In this document: in pieces, positions 8,030 to 14,437 of the stretch | Layout: each line of letters starts with the position of its first letter | How positions within the stretch are numbered: position 1 is the stretch's first letter | From: EX4572-165 sp964581795 | GTDB taxonomy: Archaea > Thermoplasmatota > E2 > DHVEG-1 | Reading direction: 5' to 3' | Assembly (NCBI GenBank): GCA_964581795.1 | Contig: CAZOPW010000055.1 | Coordinates: forward strand, 1-14,626 | Length of the DNA: 14,626 bases | The notes under the pieces: generated by a model | Database searches by the model: none | Told to the model about the DNA's origin: nothing | What the model saw: the letters and a program-made list of their open reading frames with translations, nothing else | Made by a program: the position numbers and the translations under genes

Positions 8030-9625
8030 TTATGTAATACTATCGCCAACTCCATAGGTGTAATTATGGGGAGTTTGGAAAAACGTTAGATCAATATATT
8101 CCCAGTCATCTTTATCACGTTTCCCATGTGTACCATCAGAATAATCAAGGACATATGAACCGAATTTATCGTAATTCATAACGCTTTCATATGTATCCCA
8201 ATACTCTTTTGCTTCAATTCTTGCTTTTATTTTTTGAAAAAACGGAAGATCGTTTCTTCCTACTTGACTAGCGTTATCTATTCCAGCATGATATTCTTGA
8301 TTTAATCCAAGTGAATGACCTAATTCATGAAGGACTGCCACGGCCATTGCAAGTCGTTTCATTCGTGGAGTTAATGCTGGAGGGAAGTAAACCGATCGAT
8401 AAAACTCCCGGTTACTTGGAATTGAAATGACATCACTATGTAATTCATGGTTTTGCCCATAATTCCAGCCACCAGAATGATGAATTACAACATATCTGAA
8501 ACTTTCTTTCCTACAATCAGCAAAATGATATTTATAAAAACCAGATAATACTCCACTTAATGGACCAACATATTCTTCGATATAAGGTAGATATTCTCCA
8601 CCACCAATTGATGATCCTGTCGGCCAGCCATCATCAATATGAACTGTTATATTATGTGGTGTGAACACATCCATGAGCATCCATTGCGATTCTTTCCAAA
8701 AGGTGTGTTCCATAGCAAATAATCCAGGTCCTTTTTCCGTAAAGTCAACTTCTAGATAAATATCCTTATGATACGGGTTTGATAACCATTTATCAAGAGT
8801 GTACTCTTCTATATTTTCCAATCCATCTCTATCCGGGTCAAGCAGGGTATGGTTATCAAAGGTAAATGGATCATATCCCCATTTCCATTCCCAACTTGTT
8901 GGTATACCATCATTATCCGGATCTAATTTGCTATCATCAAGTAATGGATCGGTATGAAGCACATTTATTTCTGTCCAATACGGTATACCATCTCCATCCT
9001 GTTCTGTTTGATAGATTTCAAACCAAATCTCGTAATTTGACCCAACGTAATGACCATATCCATCTGAATCCCTAAGATAATCATCCCCCGTCCATCGCCC
9101 AGTTCGAAAATCATAGGTAATATCAAATTCTTCAATGAGATTTTCCTGTTCTCCAACTAATTTTTTTTGTTTTTCAATGATTTGTATCGTGATGTCAACT
9201 GTTTCAGTTTCATCATCAACAAATCGGTTTACTTGCCATCCAGCAAAACCAGTATCCCATGATTCTACATCAATGCTATCCCAGCTCACATCATCAAAAA
9301 TTGCTTTTACATAAAAAACTGGTGTTTGCTTCCAGGAAGAACCTATTTTTCTGAATTCTTTTTCAATATTTCTTTTATGCACTCTTTTTATTTCAATGGA
9401 AGCTGCCTGATTTAATCCTTCAGGACTTATCACATCAACGATTGTCTCATTATCCATAGAAGAAGAATCAAGTGATTCATCAACAGTTGATGGCGAATAA
9501 GTAACAATGATAATAGTGAGGGTAACAAAAAGTAAAGTAATAATGAAAATAAGAAGCATATTTTTATTAATGAATGAAACTAATGAATTAGAAGAGTGTT
9601 TGTTGTTTGTCTTGGATAAACTCAT
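8030..9625 (-). CDS. Membrane-anchored C2-like/calcium-repeat metzincin-type metalloprotease (protease B)
   Basis: This is a 531-residue paralogue of protease A. Residues 1-21 are polar and basic, followed by one strong hydrophobic helix (22-43) with no clear cleavage site, so it is more likely a signal anchor with the rest outside the cell. A C2-like region follows (about 100-150). The shared GDD-L-DSDGYGHYVG / EIWFEIYQT block (180-206) leads into three calcium loops at 209-218, 235-242 and 263-270 (DGDGIPYW, DPDNDGIP, DPDRDGLE). The catalytic domain has HELGHSLGLNQEYH (H433, E434, H437) and a Met-turn SVMNY (M483), and ends with the DYSDGTHGKRDKDDW block shared with A. Position 11 of the zinc motif is Q443; the next His is H446, three residues late. 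It has one cysteine against six in A. GGTGA at 9635-9631 sets ATG 9625. Confidence 0.85.
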   Translation of the reverse strand: MSLSKTNNKHSSNSLVSFINKNMLLIFIITLLFVTLTIIIVTYSPSTVDESLDSSSMDNETIVDVISPEGLNQAASIEIKRVHKRNIEKEFRKIGSSWKQTPVFYVKAIFDDVSWDSIDVESWDTGFAGWQVNRFVDDETETVDITIQIIEKQKKLVGEQENLIEEFDITYDFRTGRWTGDDYLRDSDGYGHYVGSNYEIWFEIYQTEQDGDGIPYWTEINVLHTDPLLDDSKLDPDNDGIPTSWEWKWGYDPFTFDNHTLLDPDRDGLENIEEYTLDKWLSNPYHKDIYLEVDFTEKGPGLFAMEHTFWKESQWMLMDVFTPHNITVHIDDGWPTGSSIGGGEYLPYIEEYVGPLSGVLSGFYKYHFADCRKESFRYVVIHHSGGWNYGQNHELHSDVISIPSNREFYRSVYFPPALTPRMKRLAMAVAVLHELGHSLGLNQEYHAGIDNASQVGRNDLPFFQKIKARIEAKEYWDTYESVMNYDKFGSYVLDYSDGTHGKRDKDDWEYIDLTFFQTPHNYTYGVGDSIT

Positions 9626-9680
9626 GTATTCACCGTATTACAGTGTATATTACTTTAACTATAATTAAATTAATTCTTAA

Positions 9681-9689
9681 TATATAAAA
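9681..9689 (-). promoter_or_regulatory. Candidate TATA box for protease B
   Basis: Read on the minus strand, TTTTATATA is about 60 bases ahead of ATG 9625, giving an expected transcription start near 9660 and a leader of about 35 bases that includes the GGTGA ribosome site. It lies just after the terminator of the upstream SRAP gene, which supports a separate transcription unit. Confidence 0.4.
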
Positions 9690-9703
9690 ATGCTTCTAAT
9701 TTT

Positions 9704-9732
9704 AAAAAAACCTATTTTCAATAGTTGAAAAT
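9704..9732 (-). terminator. Hairpin plus T-run terminator after the SRAP gene
   Basis: On the minus strand a perfect eight-base stem (ATTTTCAA, loop CTA, TTGAAAAT; 9732-9714) is followed one base later by GG and seven T (9712-9704). It begins 12 bases past the SRAP stop codon. It is the clearest terminator in the window and separates the SRAP and protease B transcripts. Confidence 0.7.
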
Positions 9733-9743
9733 TATTTGTAAGG

Positions 9744-10466
9744 TTAAATACGAGGTAATTCGGAATATTCATATGGTTCGATAACTTTTGGATCATTTCT
9801 ATTTTGAGTTGTACTAATAACTCTTTTTGAAATAGTATACGCCTCTAAAACCGAATCATCAATAGGCATAAGTAATGCGTGAATTTCTTTTTTTGTTAAA
9901 TCGTTTTTCAGATATTCTGATTCTTTATCTTGAGGAAGTATTACAGGCATTCGCTTTTTCTTATTGTGAATTTTTTCAAGTAATGGATTAGCTTTACAGG
10001 TAATGACACTGAATGTGTGCTCTTTTTCTTTTGAATTTGGATTTTCCCAAACGTCCCAAATACCTGCAATACTAAACACTTGATGATTCTTCATCTGAAT
10101 ATAATATGGATACTTTTTTCCTTTGAAATACCGCCATTCAAAAAATCCATCTGCTGGAATCAAACATCGTCTTTGTATTATTGCATCTCGATAACTAGGT
10201 TTTTCAAAAATTGTATCTGCCCGAGCATTCATCGTTTTCATCCGTATTGATTCAGCATCAGTTTCAGATTTCACCCAGAAGGGAATCAGTCCCCAAGTAT
10301 ATTCTTGAATACAGACTGGTAAAGTATTTGTGATAACTGGATGGGTCGGAAGAGCAAATGCATTTTTATAATATACTGGCTCGGTTTTATATGTTTCATT
10401 AAAAGTTAAAAGTGATTCAAAATGCTTTGAAAAAGCCGGATTGAGCAACGATAGATTATAACACAT
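9744..10466 (-). CDS. SRAP (SOS response-associated) abasic-site protein, YedK/HMCES family
   Basis: SRAP proteins form a thiazolidine DNA-protein crosslink with abasic sites in single-stranded DNA through a cysteine exposed when Met1 is removed, shielding the lesion at forks. That cysteine is C2 here (M-C-Y-N), which fixes the start at ATG 10466. The other active-site groups are visible: N80 and R82 in MNARADTIFEKPSYRDA, E110 in DGFFEW, and H167 in KIHNKKKRMPVILP. The length of 240 residues is normal. The H-N-K-K-K-R-M-P form, with extra residues between His and RMP compared with the IHDRMP of enterobacterial YedK, recalls variants I associate with Bacteroidota, so acquisition from bacteria is possible but unproven. 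Its own TATA box and terminator suggest a single-gene unit. Co-occurrence with the DNA topoisomerase genes in this window is probably not functional. Confidence 0.9.
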   Translation of the reverse strand: MCYNLSLLNPAFSKHFESLLTFNETYKTEPVYYKNAFALPTHPVITNTLPVCIQEYTWGLIPFWVKSETDAESIRMKTMNARADTIFEKPSYRDAIIQRRCLIPADGFFEWRYFKGKKYPYYIQMKNHQVFSIAGIWDVWENPNSKEKEHTFSVITCKANPLLEKIHNKKKRMPVILPQDKESEYLKNDLTKKEIHALLMPIDDSVLEAYTISKRVISTTQNRNDPKVIEPYEYSELPRI

Positions 10467-10506
10467 AGTATCGTCCCTTTTCGTTTTTTTATAATTCTAT
10501 CGACGT

Positions 10507-10514
10507 ATTTAAAA
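10507..10514 (-). promoter_or_regulatory. Candidate TATA box for the SRAP gene
   Basis: TTTAAATA on the minus strand is the best TATA match in this gap. It lies about 40 bases before ATG 10466, so transcription would start near 10484 with a leader of under 20 bases containing AAGGGA, a modest ribosome site. Confidence 0.45.
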
Positions 10515-10561
10515 AAGTGAAATTGTAATAAAATAATCCTTTTTTATCATTTACTGTCAAG

Positions 10562-10612
10562 TCTATGATATGATTTTTGTGTTTAAATCATTTCAGTTTC
10601 TATAGATTTTTT
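10562..10612 (+). other. Inverted repeat followed by six T, in the gap between two minus-strand genes
   Basis: On the plus strand TCTAT (10562-10566) and ATAGA (10602-10606) enclose ATGATTT (10570-10576) and AAATCAT (10585-10591), and six T follow immediately (10607-10612). This has the shape of a plus-strand terminator, but no plus-strand gene precedes it. On the minus strand, where the propeller gene ends at 10686, the structure is not followed by a T-run. It may be a transcript-end structure, part of a small RNA, or chance in AT-rich DNA. The remainder of 10467-10685 shows no gene. Confidence 0.3.
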
Positions 10613-10685
10613 CCAATATGATTATTCAATATTATTTTTAATACATAAAGGAAGTAAAATGAATTAATTGAATATAAGAAGAATT

Positions 10686-12641
10686 CTAGGTAAAGAGCAG
10701 TTGATATACAAATGGATATGATTTCTCAAATTTATATTGTAATAATTTTATCAATTCAATGATAAAAATTCCACTGCCCTTCTTTTTTGGCATGGTAACA
10801 CTAAATGACGTCCAATCGCTTTCTGCTCCATGTTCATCAACTACTTTGACTTTAATAGTATATTCTCCCTCCTCACTCCATGTATGATTAGCTGATACTT
10901 CTATACCAGATGCAAATGGACCTATTCTTTCTTGATCATTATTTGACCATTGAATATCATAATAGAGGTTATCATTATTTTCATCTTCTGCTTTGAGTTG
11001 AAATATTTGTTCAACATTTATTTTTCCACTGGAAGGACCAGTTATCGTTGCAATTGATGGAGGATCATTAATAAATCCATAAGTTTTAAAGCCAAAATCA
11101 GGATTTGAAAATCCAGGGATTTGAATATATGTCCACATAGAATCATAAATCCAAGGTTTTCCATTTAGATATGGTTCATTGTGACCAAAATACCAGTAAT
11201 ACATGTCGTTTCCACCAGTGTTTTCTGCTGAACATATAATATAATATGATTGTCCAATGGTAACATTAATATCTGGAAAATCAATCATTTTCCAGGATAA
11301 ATCCTCATTTATTTCATTAGGGGAATACAATTTTGTCACAAGATCCTTTCCTTCTAACGTTTCTTTTATAGATACCGTTAAATCTCCTGGATTATATCGC
11401 TTTACAATCATGAGTTCTATCATTGTCAATAAATCAGTGGATGGAACAAATGACTGAGCTAATGCAGCACCCTCATTTATAGGATATGAATAACCAGAAC
11501 AATACTGTTGTTGCTGGTCGATGAAGTTATTATATGGGTCTTCTTCAATTGATTCAATTGTCCATCCAGTTTTTGAGGAAACATATTTCAAGGCCTTGTT
11601 TCCCCAATCATAATAACTGATAACGATATCATCTTTAGAAGTTAGACTGATACAATTGAAACAGCCGGTACTTCCTTGCTGATCAATGATTTCTTTCTGC
11701 CATTCTTCTCCATCAAACAGTATATATTTTAGCGCTCCAAGTGTGTAATCATAATAGCTAATATGTGGTGTATCTGATGAGTCTAATTCAATTGATGTCC
11801 ATTTTCGAACATCACCATTTTTATCAATAGTTTCAACATTCCAATTATCATCAGCAACATAAGCATATTTTAAATTTGTATCAAACCAAGAAGCATAACT
11901 AATATGTGGATTTTCATTACTATCAAGAGTTATCGATGAATATTGACCTACTTCACCTGTATTATCCACAGTAGTTTTTATCCAGCTTTCACCATTATAA
12001 AACGCATATTTAAGATCAAATTCAGCTCTATCAGTATAACTAATGTGAGGTAGGCTATTCCCATCTGTTACTATTGAAGTCGTATCACCAAAATATTCAC
12101 CCATTCCAACATTGTCATCCACCGTTTCAATAATCCACTGGTTGTTTTCTTTGTGAGCATATTTTAAGAGATGATTATCATAATCAATATAAGAAATATG
12201 AGTATTATCATTTCTATCTAAATATAATGAAGAAAAAAGACCAACATTACCTAATTCATCTATAGTTGTAATGATCCAAGAAGTATCAGTTTTCTGAGCA
12301 TATTTTAAATCGTGATTAGTGTAATCGTAATAACTGATATGTGGACGATTTGTACTATCTATTGCTATTGATGTGTATCTTCCTACATCCCCTGTTGAAT
12401 CAACTATTTGAATTTGCCAACAACTTTGTGTTTTATAAGCATATTTTAGATCACCATTTCCATAGTCATAATAACTAATGTGCGGATTATCTTGATCATC
12501 AACGCAAATCGAGGTATACCATCCAACATCATTTCCCGTAGTATCTGAAAAAATATTTTCATCTGCAAATAAGATATGTGTAGCAAAAATCAAGCTGATA
12601 CTTATCTGCATTATAATTACTAAATTGAATATTTTCTTCAT
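10686..12641 (-). CDS. Secreted seven-repeat beta-propeller / jelly-roll / PKD protein
   Basis: This 651-residue protein is predicted to be exported: MKKIFNLVIIMQISISLIFA gives a signal peptide with likely cleavage near residue 26. Residues 40-355 contain seven repeats of about 47 residues. Each carries HISYYDY..LKYA, a W-x-x-x-x-x-D strand and an x-G-x-x-S-I-x-x-D turn (HISY or VISY at 54, 101, 148, 199, 246, 293 and 339), as expected for a seven-bladed propeller. A second domain (about 385-523; AQSFVPSTDLLTMIELMI, LTVSIKE, YYIICSAENTGG, FGFKTYGF) looks like a jelly-roll, lectin-like module. A PKD/Ig-like domain follows (527-617; NDPPSIATITGP, EEGEYTIKVKVVDEHG). The end (MPKKKGSG plus an amphipathic segment finishing FVYQLLFT) may be an anchoring or sorting tail. 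GGAGGG (12652-12647) lies five bases before the ATG. No catalytic motif is seen; binding or adhesion is the likeliest role. Confidence 0.85.
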   Translation of the reverse strand: MKKIFNLVIIMQISISLIFATHILFADENIFSDTTGNDVGWYTSICVDDQDNPHISYYDYGNGDLKYAYKTQSCWQIQIVDSTGDVGRYTSIAIDSTNRPHISYYDYTNHDLKYAQKTDTSWIITTIDELGNVGLFSSLYLDRNDNTHISYIDYDNHLLKYAHKENNQWIIETVDDNVGMGEYFGDTTSIVTDGNSLPHISYTDRAEFDLKYAFYNGESWIKTTVDNTGEVGQYSSITLDSNENPHISYASWFDTNLKYAYVADDNWNVETIDKNGDVRKWTSIELDSSDTPHISYYDYTLGALKYILFDGEEWQKEIIDQQGSTGCFNCISLTSKDDIVISYYDWGNKALKYVSSKTGWTIESIEEDPYNNFIDQQQQYCSGYSYPINEGAALAQSFVPSTDLLTMIELMIVKRYNPGDLTVSIKETLEGKDLVTKLYSPNEINEDLSWKMIDFPDINVTIGQSYYIICSAENTGGNDMYYWYFGHNEPYLNGKPWIYDSMWTYIQIPGFSNPDFGFKTYGFINDPPSIATITGPSSGKINVEQIFQLKAEDENNDNLYYDIQWSNNDQERIGPFASGIEVSANHTWSEEGEYTIKVKVVDEHGAESDWTSFSVTMPKKKGSGIFIIELIKLLQYKFEKSYPFVYQLLFT

Positions 12642-12678
12642 GTGTTCCCTCCAAATTTATTTTATTTATATCAAAACA

Positions 12679-12692
12679 CTTATTATAATAAG
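12679..12692. promoter_or_regulatory. Perfect 14-base palindrome at the expected transcription start of the propeller gene
   Basis: CTTATTATAATAAG is a perfect palindrome lying about 25 bases downstream of the candidate TATA box at 12701-12710, where transcription should begin. A dimeric regulator binding there would block initiation, so it may be an operator. A/T-only palindromes also arise by chance in this sort of DNA. Confidence 0.3.
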
Positions 12693-12700
12693 ATATCAGT

Positions 12701-12710
12701 TATTTATATA
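12701..12710 (-). promoter_or_regulatory. Candidate TATA box for the propeller protein gene
   Basis: TATATAAATA on the minus strand lies 60 bases ahead of ATG 12641, predicting transcription from about 12680 and a leader of roughly 40 bases ending in the strong GGAGGG ribosome site. The rest of the gap to the EFR1 stop (12711-12773) is A/T-rich, and a T-rich stretch near 12755-12772 on the minus strand may end the redox operon. Confidence 0.45.
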
Positions 12711-12773
12711 TTACGTTTATTTAAATATTTAATTAATTATTTCATTTAATAATAACAGTAAAATAAGAAAAAG

Positions 12774-13592
12774 CTAGTTTTGTTTCTGATTTATAATTTC
12801 ATTAACATTTATATCTGGATGATGATACCGTTCAGTATTCTCAGTTATTTTTCCAGCATTAATCGCCTGCTTCGGACACCATTGTAAACAAGCAAAACAA
12901 TTGATACATTTATCTGACCATATAGGAATACTTTTTTCCATATGTATATTGTTGACAGGACAGATTTTTTCGCAAATACCACAACCATTACATTGATCAT
13001 TTACCACAAATCCTAATGAATCCCATCCATGAAATGCAATTTCTTTCATCATCCCTAACAATTTTGGCATCATTTTTAAAAAAATACCTGTTAAAGCAAA
13101 AAGATAAACAGAATTATTAGTTTCAATTGGTCCAGTTTCTTTGGTTTTAACTTTTTTAATGATAAACCTTCTTTTTTTCTTCCAATTATTAAACATTTTT
13201 TCTTGTTTTTCTTTTGGAATCTTTGAATATCCAACACCATTATGTGGCATTTTAACAGTAAATGCACTAGATAATGTTTTTTGATACATTTGACATGTTG
13301 TATTGAATTTTTTCATTGTTTTTAATGGCATGACTCCATACGTACAAACTGCAAAAAGATAGGTTGAATCCGGTATCTTTAGTTTTTCTATGAATTCATT
13401 AATCAAAAAAGGTGGTTGAAAGTCATAAATCGGAAAGACAATGCCAATGATTTCAGCTTCTGAATGTATAGATTGCTTTTCTTTGAAAGGAATCACTGGT
13501 ATGAGTTTTGCATTCAAGTCTTCTGCTAGATCCTTAGCAACAATGAGAGAGTTACCTGTGCCTGAAAAATAGTAAATCTCAACATCATTCAT
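12774..13592 (-). CDS. EFR1-type flavodoxin/ferredoxin fusion protein
   Basis: This is a single-chain electron carrier. The flavodoxin-like N-domain begins VEIYYFSGTGNSLIVAKDLA, with SGTGNS as the FMN phosphate loop, and continues with the IGIVFPIYDFQPP loop typical of the EFRO/EFR1 group. After a basic linker, the C-terminus carries two [4Fe-4S] motifs: CNGCGICEKICP and CINCFACLQWCP (C-x2-C-x2-C-x3-C-P in both). It should pass electrons between low-potential donors and a flavin partner in the cytoplasm. ATG 13592 is preferred: homologues usually begin just before the first beta strand, and AAGGG lies nine bases upstream. An in-frame ATG at 13622 would add ten residues and overlap the end of the nitroreductase gene. 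The two genes form a tight operon, which makes the nitroreductase the obvious partner. Confidence 0.85.
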   Translation of the reverse strand: MNDVEIYYFSGTGNSLIVAKDLAEDLNAKLIPVIPFKEKQSIHSEAEIIGIVFPIYDFQPPFLINEFIEKLKIPDSTYLFAVCTYGVMPLKTMKKFNTTCQMYQKTLSSAFTVKMPHNGVGYSKIPKEKQEKMFNNWKKKRRFIIKKVKTKETGPIETNNSVYLFALTGIFLKMMPKLLGMMKEIAFHGWDSLGFVVNDQCNGCGICEKICPVNNIHMEKSIPIWSDKCINCFACLQWCPKQAINAGKITENTERYHHPDINVNEIINQKQN

Positions 13593-13608
13593 TAAATCAA
13601 ACCCTTTT

Positions 13609-14118
13609 TTACCATTGCTCATAATGGATACGATTCTCTCTAAATCGATCCATTTCTGCTATTCGTTCATTAGCTACTCCCACTGCTATTAATGAAAAAG
13701 GAATAATATTATCTGGTATATTCAACAGTTTTCGTATTCCTTTCATTCGATGTTCTCTTGGATACACTCCAATCCAGCATCCTCCATATCCAAGATCGTG
13801 AATTGCAAGGAGCATATTTTGTGTTGCAGCAGCGCAATCTTGAACTGCCATATTGTTATGTTTTTCTAACGATGGATCAAAACAGACTAAAATTCCATTA
13901 TATGCGTCTTTCATCATACTGGCATGTTCATGAACCTGCTCAATGTGTTTCAATATTTCTTTGTTTTTAATGATGAGAAAATGCCATGGTTGTTCATTAC
14001 CTGCTGAAGGAGCATACATACCACATCGAATGATTTCCTTGATACGATGATCAGATATAGGTTCAGTAGTATACTTTCTAATACTTCTGCGAGTTTTTAT
14101 TGTTTTGATAGTATCCAT
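13609..14118 (-). CDS. Nitroreductase family FMN-dependent oxidoreductase
   Basis: This short (169-residue) member of the nitroreductase/FMN superfamily is expected to be a homodimer using FMN. The motifs run in the standard order: the N-terminal TRRSIRKY phosphate-binding arginines (9-16), MYAPSAGNEQPWHFLII (34-50), the VQDCAAATQNMLLA helix (92-105), GYGGCWIG (110-117), the strand SLIAVG (142-147), and the tail RFRENRIHYEQW that closes on the flavin. Substrate cannot be inferred; such proteins reduce nitro compounds, quinones or flavins, or act in cofactor metabolism. AGAGG lies about ten bases before ATG 14118. It is the first gene of the two-gene redox operon, and the downstream EFR1-type protein probably supplies or takes its electrons in place of NAD(P)H; that coupling is an inference from position. 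Confidence 0.9.
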   Translation of the reverse strand: MDTIKTIKTRRSIRKYTTEPISDHRIKEIIRCGMYAPSAGNEQPWHFLIIKNKEILKHIEQVHEHASMMKDAYNGILVCFDPSLEKHNNMAVQDCAAATQNMLLAIHDLGYGGCWIGVYPREHRMKGIRKLLNIPDNIIPFSLIAVGVANERIAEMDRFRENRIHYEQW

Positions 14119-14175
14119 TGACTCTTTTCCTCTGGTTATTTTAAGTGTTTTTATTATTTAGTAGTTTAATAATCT

Positions 14176-14184
14176 GTTTATATA
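14176..14184 (-). promoter_or_regulatory. Candidate TATA box for the nitroreductase operon
   Basis: TATATAAAC on the minus strand lies about 60 bases before ATG 14118. The expected transcription start is near 14154, with a leader of about 36 bases containing the AGAGG ribosome site. Confidence 0.4.
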
Positions 14185-14210
14185 GAAAAAGACAAAAATA
14201 TGATTAAGTG

Positions 14211-14247
14211 GGGAGATAATGCTTTTTTTAAATCAGATTTCTCTCCC
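14211..14247. other. Possible stem-loop in a GC-richer patch
   Basis: GGGAGA (14211-14216) and TCTCCC (14242-14247) can pair around a loop that contains seven T. ATGCT (14219-14223) could instead pair with AGCAT (14248-14252), so two alternative folds exist. AGCATCC also recurs at 14248 and 14273. The patch stands out in base composition from its surroundings and could be a small RNA or the remnant of a gene. Evidence is weak. Confidence 0.2.
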
Positions 14248-14375
14248 AGCATCCTGGTAGTATGAATATAGGAGCATCCCATTCTAATTACATTTCATAT
14301 CATCTTCCTACTTAAACAATGATAAAATCAAGTCTTTACTAGGAATCAATTTTTACTATTTTTTTACAAATTTTT

Positions 14376-14385
14376 TAGACGTCTA
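14376..14385. promoter_or_regulatory. Perfect 10-base palindrome TAGACGTCTA
   Basis: This perfect palindrome contains GC-bearing positions and so is less likely than an A/T-only one to be accidental. It lies twelve bases ahead of two adjacent hairpins and 220 bases ahead of the next gene. It might be a regulator site. Confidence 0.25.
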
Positions 14386-14396
14386 TATAGTTAACA

Positions 14397-14437
14397 GGTG
14401 TTTAATAATAAACCCCTATATTTCCAGTGGAAATATA
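14397..14437 (+). other. Two back-to-back hairpins, possible structured leader or small RNA
   Basis: Hairpin 1 pairs GGTGTTTA (14397-14404) with TAAACCCC (14409-14416) across four bases with one mismatch. Hairpin 2 follows with no gap: TATATTTCC (14417-14425) pairs perfectly with GGAAATATA (14429-14437) around AGT. Neither is followed by a long T-run, so they do not look like terminators on the plus strand. They lie about 170 bases before the next start codon and could belong to its leader if a promoter exists upstream. Confidence 0.35.

Noticed and set aside
8866..9156. Open frames overlapping the calcium loops of protease B
   Set aside because: Out-of-frame readings of the same repeat type; similar ones occur at the matching place in protease A, as expected from shared codons.
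11257..11457. Plus-strand frame inside the propeller gene
   Set aside because: It is antisense to a well-supported coding domain, with no ribosome site and no recognisable product.
10686..12641. DNA-level tandem repeats suggesting a mobile or CRISPR-like array
   Set aside because: The roughly 141-base periodicity is the protein-level propeller repeat; units are diverged in DNA sequence and spaced without unique spacers.
13758..13970. Plus-strand frame opposite the nitroreductase gene
   Set aside because: It is antisense to conserved FMN-binding motifs and has no recognisable product.
14211..14252. H-type pseudoknot from the two competing stems
   Set aside because: The second strands are contiguous with no base to cross the first stem, which is sterically unlikely; the stems are better treated as alternatives.
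14200..14265. 21-codon frame (starts M-I-K-W-G-D-N) in the non-coding gap
   Set aside because: There is no ribosome site and it is too short to judge; it is mentioned as a possible gene remnant only.
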